From NCBI GenBank assembly GCA_012064415.1, contig SSNU01000056.1, forward strand, positions 8,363 to 54,920: 46,558 nucleotides of DNA. The letters are read 5' to 3'. The notes beneath the pieces were generated by a model that worked only from the letters and a program-made list of their open reading frames with translations, did not search any database and was not told the DNA's origin. A program made the translations under genes and the position numbers. This document shows, in pieces, positions 42,811 to 46,558 of this stretch (positions are counted from its first letter, which is position 1; each line of letters starts with the position of its first letter). The stretch comes from Gyrodactylus bullatarudis. Taxonomy: Eukaryota; Platyhelminthes; Monogenea; Gyrodactylidea; Gyrodactylidae.

Positions 42811-43374
42811 ATTATTATTCGAAGGATAGGGTGGCGAACAGTTCGCACTCTTAAAAAAGTTTATCCAACAACATCTGTATTGTATAGACTTTTTGGTGAA
42901 AAGGGATTGACTACTGGAATGCTATTTTATCATCAAAAATTTCCTAGTCAAAAGTTTTGTTAGCCGATTTATATTTGCAATGAATCTTACACCTTTTACA
43001 GTTTCTCAAAAATATTCTGGGATAACATGGAATATTCAATTGCCTATCGAATGGTGTAATTATTTTTTCTATACGCCCTAAGATAACAGAGTTATTTTAT
43101 CTCAGTTATTACTATAGACACATTAAGGATTTTTGGATCATTTGAAAGAGCGAAAAAATCTCTATCTCATGAGGCATAACATGTAATATCTAATTTTAAA
43201 ACAAACGCTTTATGGAAAGATGTGAGATATTGGGAATTGAAAATATCTGCTCTATTCTGATTGGACCTTGGATACTGAACATTCATTGGCTACTGATTTG
43301 GGGCAGAGAGGTATAAAAGTAAACCTCAATGAAATATTTAATTTATCTCGAGTCATCATGTGTGAAATTGACTG
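42811..43374 (-). repeat. Right terminal inverted repeat of element B
   Basis: Reverse complement of the left arm without the 79-bp block; scattered single-base differences (for example GTATAG against GTACAA near 43070). It contains a CCAAT box in the orientation of the transposase gene, about 550 bp before the start codon. Confidence 0.92.
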
Positions 43375-43376
43375 TA

Positions 43377-44005
43377 TGATTATTAGCAAATCGAGACTTT
43401 TACAATTTTAATGAATACTTGATAGTAGAGGGTCGATTATTTTTTATCGTGTTGGTCTTATCAATATACAGTTTTTAGAGAATTCACTGTACTCCTTTTC
43501 TTAAAACAATAGGTATGATGACTCGATCGTGGAACATTATGCATTCATTAATGATGGAAAATTCAGACCGGATTTTATAAAATTGTTTCTCTTAGTTTAT
43601 CAGTGGTGCTCCATTTTGACGAGCCTAAAATTTTTTCTTTTAGTTTTATTAGATTTTCATCTTTTAGTGTTTTAGTTTTAATAGTTTATTGGTGATTTTT
43701 TGAATTTATTCACCATAAGTTTATTTAAGTTCATAAGACATCCAAGCTCAGAAAATGATATTCCAGTTCTTCCAGCATGTTTCGAGCGTTTTTTTTGTTA
43801 GAAATATAATCTGTGTTTAAAAAGAGTAATTAATATGTACAGGGGAAAATTTAAAAAATAAATATGGTAATCTAGTTCTCTTAAAAAATTAAAAAAATGA
43901 CTGGATGATTGATAGTTAAAAAATCTCATGTGACAATTGAATCAATTTGTAGATTGTAACTGGCATGTAAATCTCAGAAATTTTTACAATAATCATTCTG
44001 GAATT
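43377..44005. other. Probable 3' region of the non-LTR element, and unassigned sequence
   Basis: Lies just after the stop of the minus-strand non-LTR reading. No poly(A) or short repeat tail is clear. Nothing else recognised. Confidence 0.4.
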
Positions 44006-46400
44006 TTAGTGAAGATCGGGATATAATAGAGTAATTGAATAGTCTATTTTTGAGCGAATATGACTTATGATGGTCTTTATAGAGTGAAGATTATCACAGT
44101 TCATAATGTCATATTTATCTTTAATCATGTTAAAAGATGAGAGTAGGAAATGATCATCATAAACTACTCTTCTTAAGGAATAAACATGCTCGATTATAGA
44201 AGAGGATTCGATAAAATTTTTTACTATAAATGCCAACCTTCTAACCCATAGAGGGTTCAGACCTGAAACCGAAATGCGAGCATTATAGGAATCAAGATAA
44301 GTGTAAACCCAGTATAAGAAGGAGGCTTGAATTCTTTCCAAATCACGTGCTTGAGTATGGGTCAGGTTCGTGAGTAGCGGAGCTAAATAATCAAAATTAT
44401 TTAGAACTAAGGATTTGTAGGCCTTGATTCTTAGTTGTGACGTTTTAGAGAATTTTAGAATAGTGAAGATTATTGAATTAATTTTGGAGAGGTTAGAAAA
44501 GTGATCAATTTTGATTTTGAGTTGATACCGAAACCTAGATCAAAGTTAAAGGAGACAATTTCTCCAGGAAGTAGAAGAGATTCGAGGAGCGTTGCAGGGA
44601 GACCCAATGGGAGCATTATTTTGCAATTATCTCTATTAATATAGAGCCCCATGGACTCGAGTGAATCTTTAAGAAGGCAGAAGTTTCTGTTGATTTTTAA
44701 AATATCAAGGGAGTTTTAAACCCTGAAGACGAACTTAAGGTCGTCAGCAAATTTAAAGAGGGCACCCTCAATACCCTCAGGAAGCTGAATATCAGCGAAA
44801 CAAATGTTGAAAAGAAGGGGGCCGATAGTAGAACCTTGAGGAACACCAGAATTAATGGGTTTCAAGCTACTGGTAGTGTTATTGAAATTTACATATTGCA
44901 GTAGATTACATAGGAAAAAGGTTAACATTTATAATATAAGGATCAACTTTAAGCTGTATAAGTTTATTCTGAATATAGGAAAATTTTAGTTTATCAAACG
45001 CTTTAGAAATATCCAAATAATGGATGATTATGTAATAGTTAGATTTTAGCAGGGGTAAGGAATAGTTCAAAAAGGCTAACATATTACTTGAAGTATTTTT
45101 ACCAGGTAAGAATCCATGTTGATATGTATCTTGGAATGGACTAGGTAGGCAATTGGAGATTTCTTTAGTAAGAAAGCGATCAATAATCGATGCAAAAATA
45201 TTCAGAGAGGATATGGGCCGAAGGTCAGAGTAATCTGAATATTTCTTGGCTTTAGGAATCGGAGTTATTTTAATTATCAACCATTCCAGTGGAATAGAAC
45301 ATCTGGAGATACATTCATTAAGGTAGTAACATAAATTTGCTAGAAATGGGGCAGGTAATTTTGATAATAAATGGAAGGAGTTAAAATGAGAATGAAGTCT
45401 ATTGATGTTTTTGGAATTTGAGAACATTGTATTTAAGTCAGCAATTGAGATAAAAGGAGGATGAGCTGAGGGATCGATAGCAATAGAATCAATATTTTCC
45501 ACACCATTAAACGATTTTGCAAAGAAATTATTTATTTTCACAAAAATCCTTGTCGGGTAAGGGAGAAAAGTTTTTTATTGAAGACGATTTGTTAATATTA
45601 GTAGTTTTCTGAATTTGGACCATCCTTTTTGGGGATTCAGCTGCTACATTAGCTTCAAATGATCTGAGAGATATAAAATCAATCTTGGAGGAGGAGTTGA
45701 AGAATTTATTGGAAATGATAGTGACCCTTGATGCTTTAGTGATAAGTGAATAGAAAATTTCGAAATTGAAATTGGAATTTGGGAATATTAGTGATGAAAA
45801 TCTCTGTACCAGGTTGTGAAGTCTTTTAAAATCTACAACTTTTTTAACTTTTTGGTAGAAAAGAGAGTGGTTTGATAATGAGTTATTAAAGAATACAATA
45901 TTATGATCAGAGAAGGGGACTGGGTAGGTTAAAGACCTGTAGAGAATACATTTGAGAAAATTAGGTCTAGAATGTTCAACTTCCGGGTAGGACTAGTAAC
46001 AATTTGTTGTAAATCATGGGTTATTAATAATTTGTCAAAAAACTGAGGCATAGCAGGATGATTATTTTCTGAAGGGAAATTAAAATCTCCAAGGATAGTT
46101 AAATTATTATTATGATTGACTACTTTAGAGTAGATTTGGTCAAATAAAACTTCGTCAGAAATGTGGTAATTGCTACCTATGGGAGGACGGTATATGAGGA
46201 AAAAGGTATGCGGGGAACCATTTAAAATAATATCCGAATAAATATATTGAAATGGATGATTAAATGTTTTGACAAAATTAATATGAATAGACGAGTGAAT
46301 ATACAGTACGACCTGAGTAGAAGATGTAGAAAAGTGAACCCTCCTCTCTGCCCCTTTTCTAAATTGAATTAAAAATTCCCTGCCCACTGACAAGTAATAA
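44006..46400 (-). pseudogene. Non-LTR retrotransposon ORF2: endonuclease and reverse transcriptase, degraded
   Basis: Minus strand from about 46393: endonuclease blocks HTFFLIYRPPIGSN, NNLTILGDFNFPSENNHPAM and VTSPTRKLNILDLIFSN, a frame change, VPFSDHNIVFF, a linker, then reverse transcriptase: WLIIKITPIPKAKKYSDYSD, LRPISSLNIFASIIDRFLTK, HYLDISKAFDKLK (first catalytic aspartate), a frame change near 44930, SGVPQGSTIGPLLFN, KFADDLKFVF (catalytic pair), a stop near 44713, then MGLYINRDNCKIMLPLGLPA and a C-terminal part to 44006. The type is jockey/CR1-like; the clade is not fixed. The 5' end and any ORF1 lie beyond the window. At least three frame changes and a stop make it inactive. Sister copies: 4698-5540 and 26955-27912. 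Confidence 0.88.
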
Positions 46401-46558
46401 CATTATCATCAGAATGCAGTGAAAAATAAATTTCTCTAAAAAATATACCATCAGATAGAGATTTTTTCCCTGATTCAAACGGTCTAATAAACGAGGTTTG
46501 TCCGATTTAAGAGGCTTTTGTTAATCCTATTTCAAAATTCCCAATAATGTGAAAAGTT

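Larger units (their letters stand above)
39577..43374 (-). mobile_element. Tigger/pogo-like DNA transposon, element B, with 564-bp inverted repeats
   Basis: A 3.8-kb unit starting CAGTCAATTTCACACATGAT and ending with its reverse complement, flanked by TA on both sides (39575-39576 and 43375-43376), the target duplication of this superfamily. The arms run inwards for 564 bp: 43374 down to 42811, and 39577 to 40219 with one extra block of 79 bp (40029-40107). The enclosed gene has the same four-part layout as element A but is very different in sequence. Some arm substitutions and an unclear second exon suggest it is older than A. Confidence 0.9.

Overview
The window reads as an AT-rich (very roughly two thirds A+T by eye) nuclear DNA segment from an animal, most likely an arthropod such as a copepod or insect. 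The evidence is short GT-AG introns, no operons, and a dense mix of animal transposon families: Tigger/pogo-like, hAT, piggyBac and Tc1 DNA transposons, a Helitron, Penelope-like elements with GIY-YIG endonucleases, jockey/CR1-like non-LTR elements and Ty3/gypsy scraps. The species call is inference. I recognise no host gene, tRNA, rRNA or CRISPR array. One 765-base run of N sits at 24566-25330.

Layout. 1-3542: an apparently intact Tigger-like transposon (element A) with identical 202-bp terminal inverted repeats and a seven-exon transposase that reads open for 692 codons. 3.5-9.6 kb: a fold-back repeat, a small spliced gene remnant, a 5'-truncated non-LTR fragment, Tigger fragments, a Penelope-like/gypsy chimera and a piggyBac fragment. 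10-13 kb: a hAT deletion derivative, a decayed gene of an unnamed family and a piggyBac N-terminus. 13.9-20.8 kb: four Penelope-like copies in both orientations, one inserted in a Tc1 relic, with a 208-bp inverted repeat and a CCAAT/TATA/hammerhead-like promoter module. 21-25.6 kb: hAT, Tigger and a Tc1 transposon interrupted by the gap. 25.7-30.4 kb: two Penelope-like 3' ends, a non-LTR fragment split by a 582-bp hAT MITE with clear 8-bp target duplications, and a zinc-finger/endonuclease relic. 31-34.8 kb: a frameshifted, 3'-truncated Helitron. 35.6-37.3 kb: a Penelope-like reverse transcriptase running directly into a 263-bp tandem array. 39-43.4 kb: a Penelope-like tail with the best hammerhead candidate, then element B, a second, divergent Tigger-like transposon with 564-bp inverted repeats and a TA target duplication. 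44-46.4 kb: a longer copy of the 4.7-kb non-LTR family.

Three signals stand out. (1) Elements A and B share an unusual transposase layout: an N-terminal helix-turn-helix, an unrecognised segment of about 200 residues, a second CENP-B/Tc5-like DNA-binding segment, then the DDE core, with introns at matching places. This could be an undescribed Tigger-like subgroup. (2) Four Penelope-like 3' ends carry a hammerhead-like core (CTGANGA, eight bases, GAAA, six bases, two bases), and helix I pairing is kept although its sequence differs between copies. A fifth, differently built candidate lies just after a TATA box at 19.6 kb. (3) Three of those 3' ends carry a nested three-part stem that starts at the stop codon and is kept by wobble and compensatory changes.

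The genes here do not form a pathway. They are nested generations of mobile elements, and most coding regions are broken. Only element A looks potentially functional.
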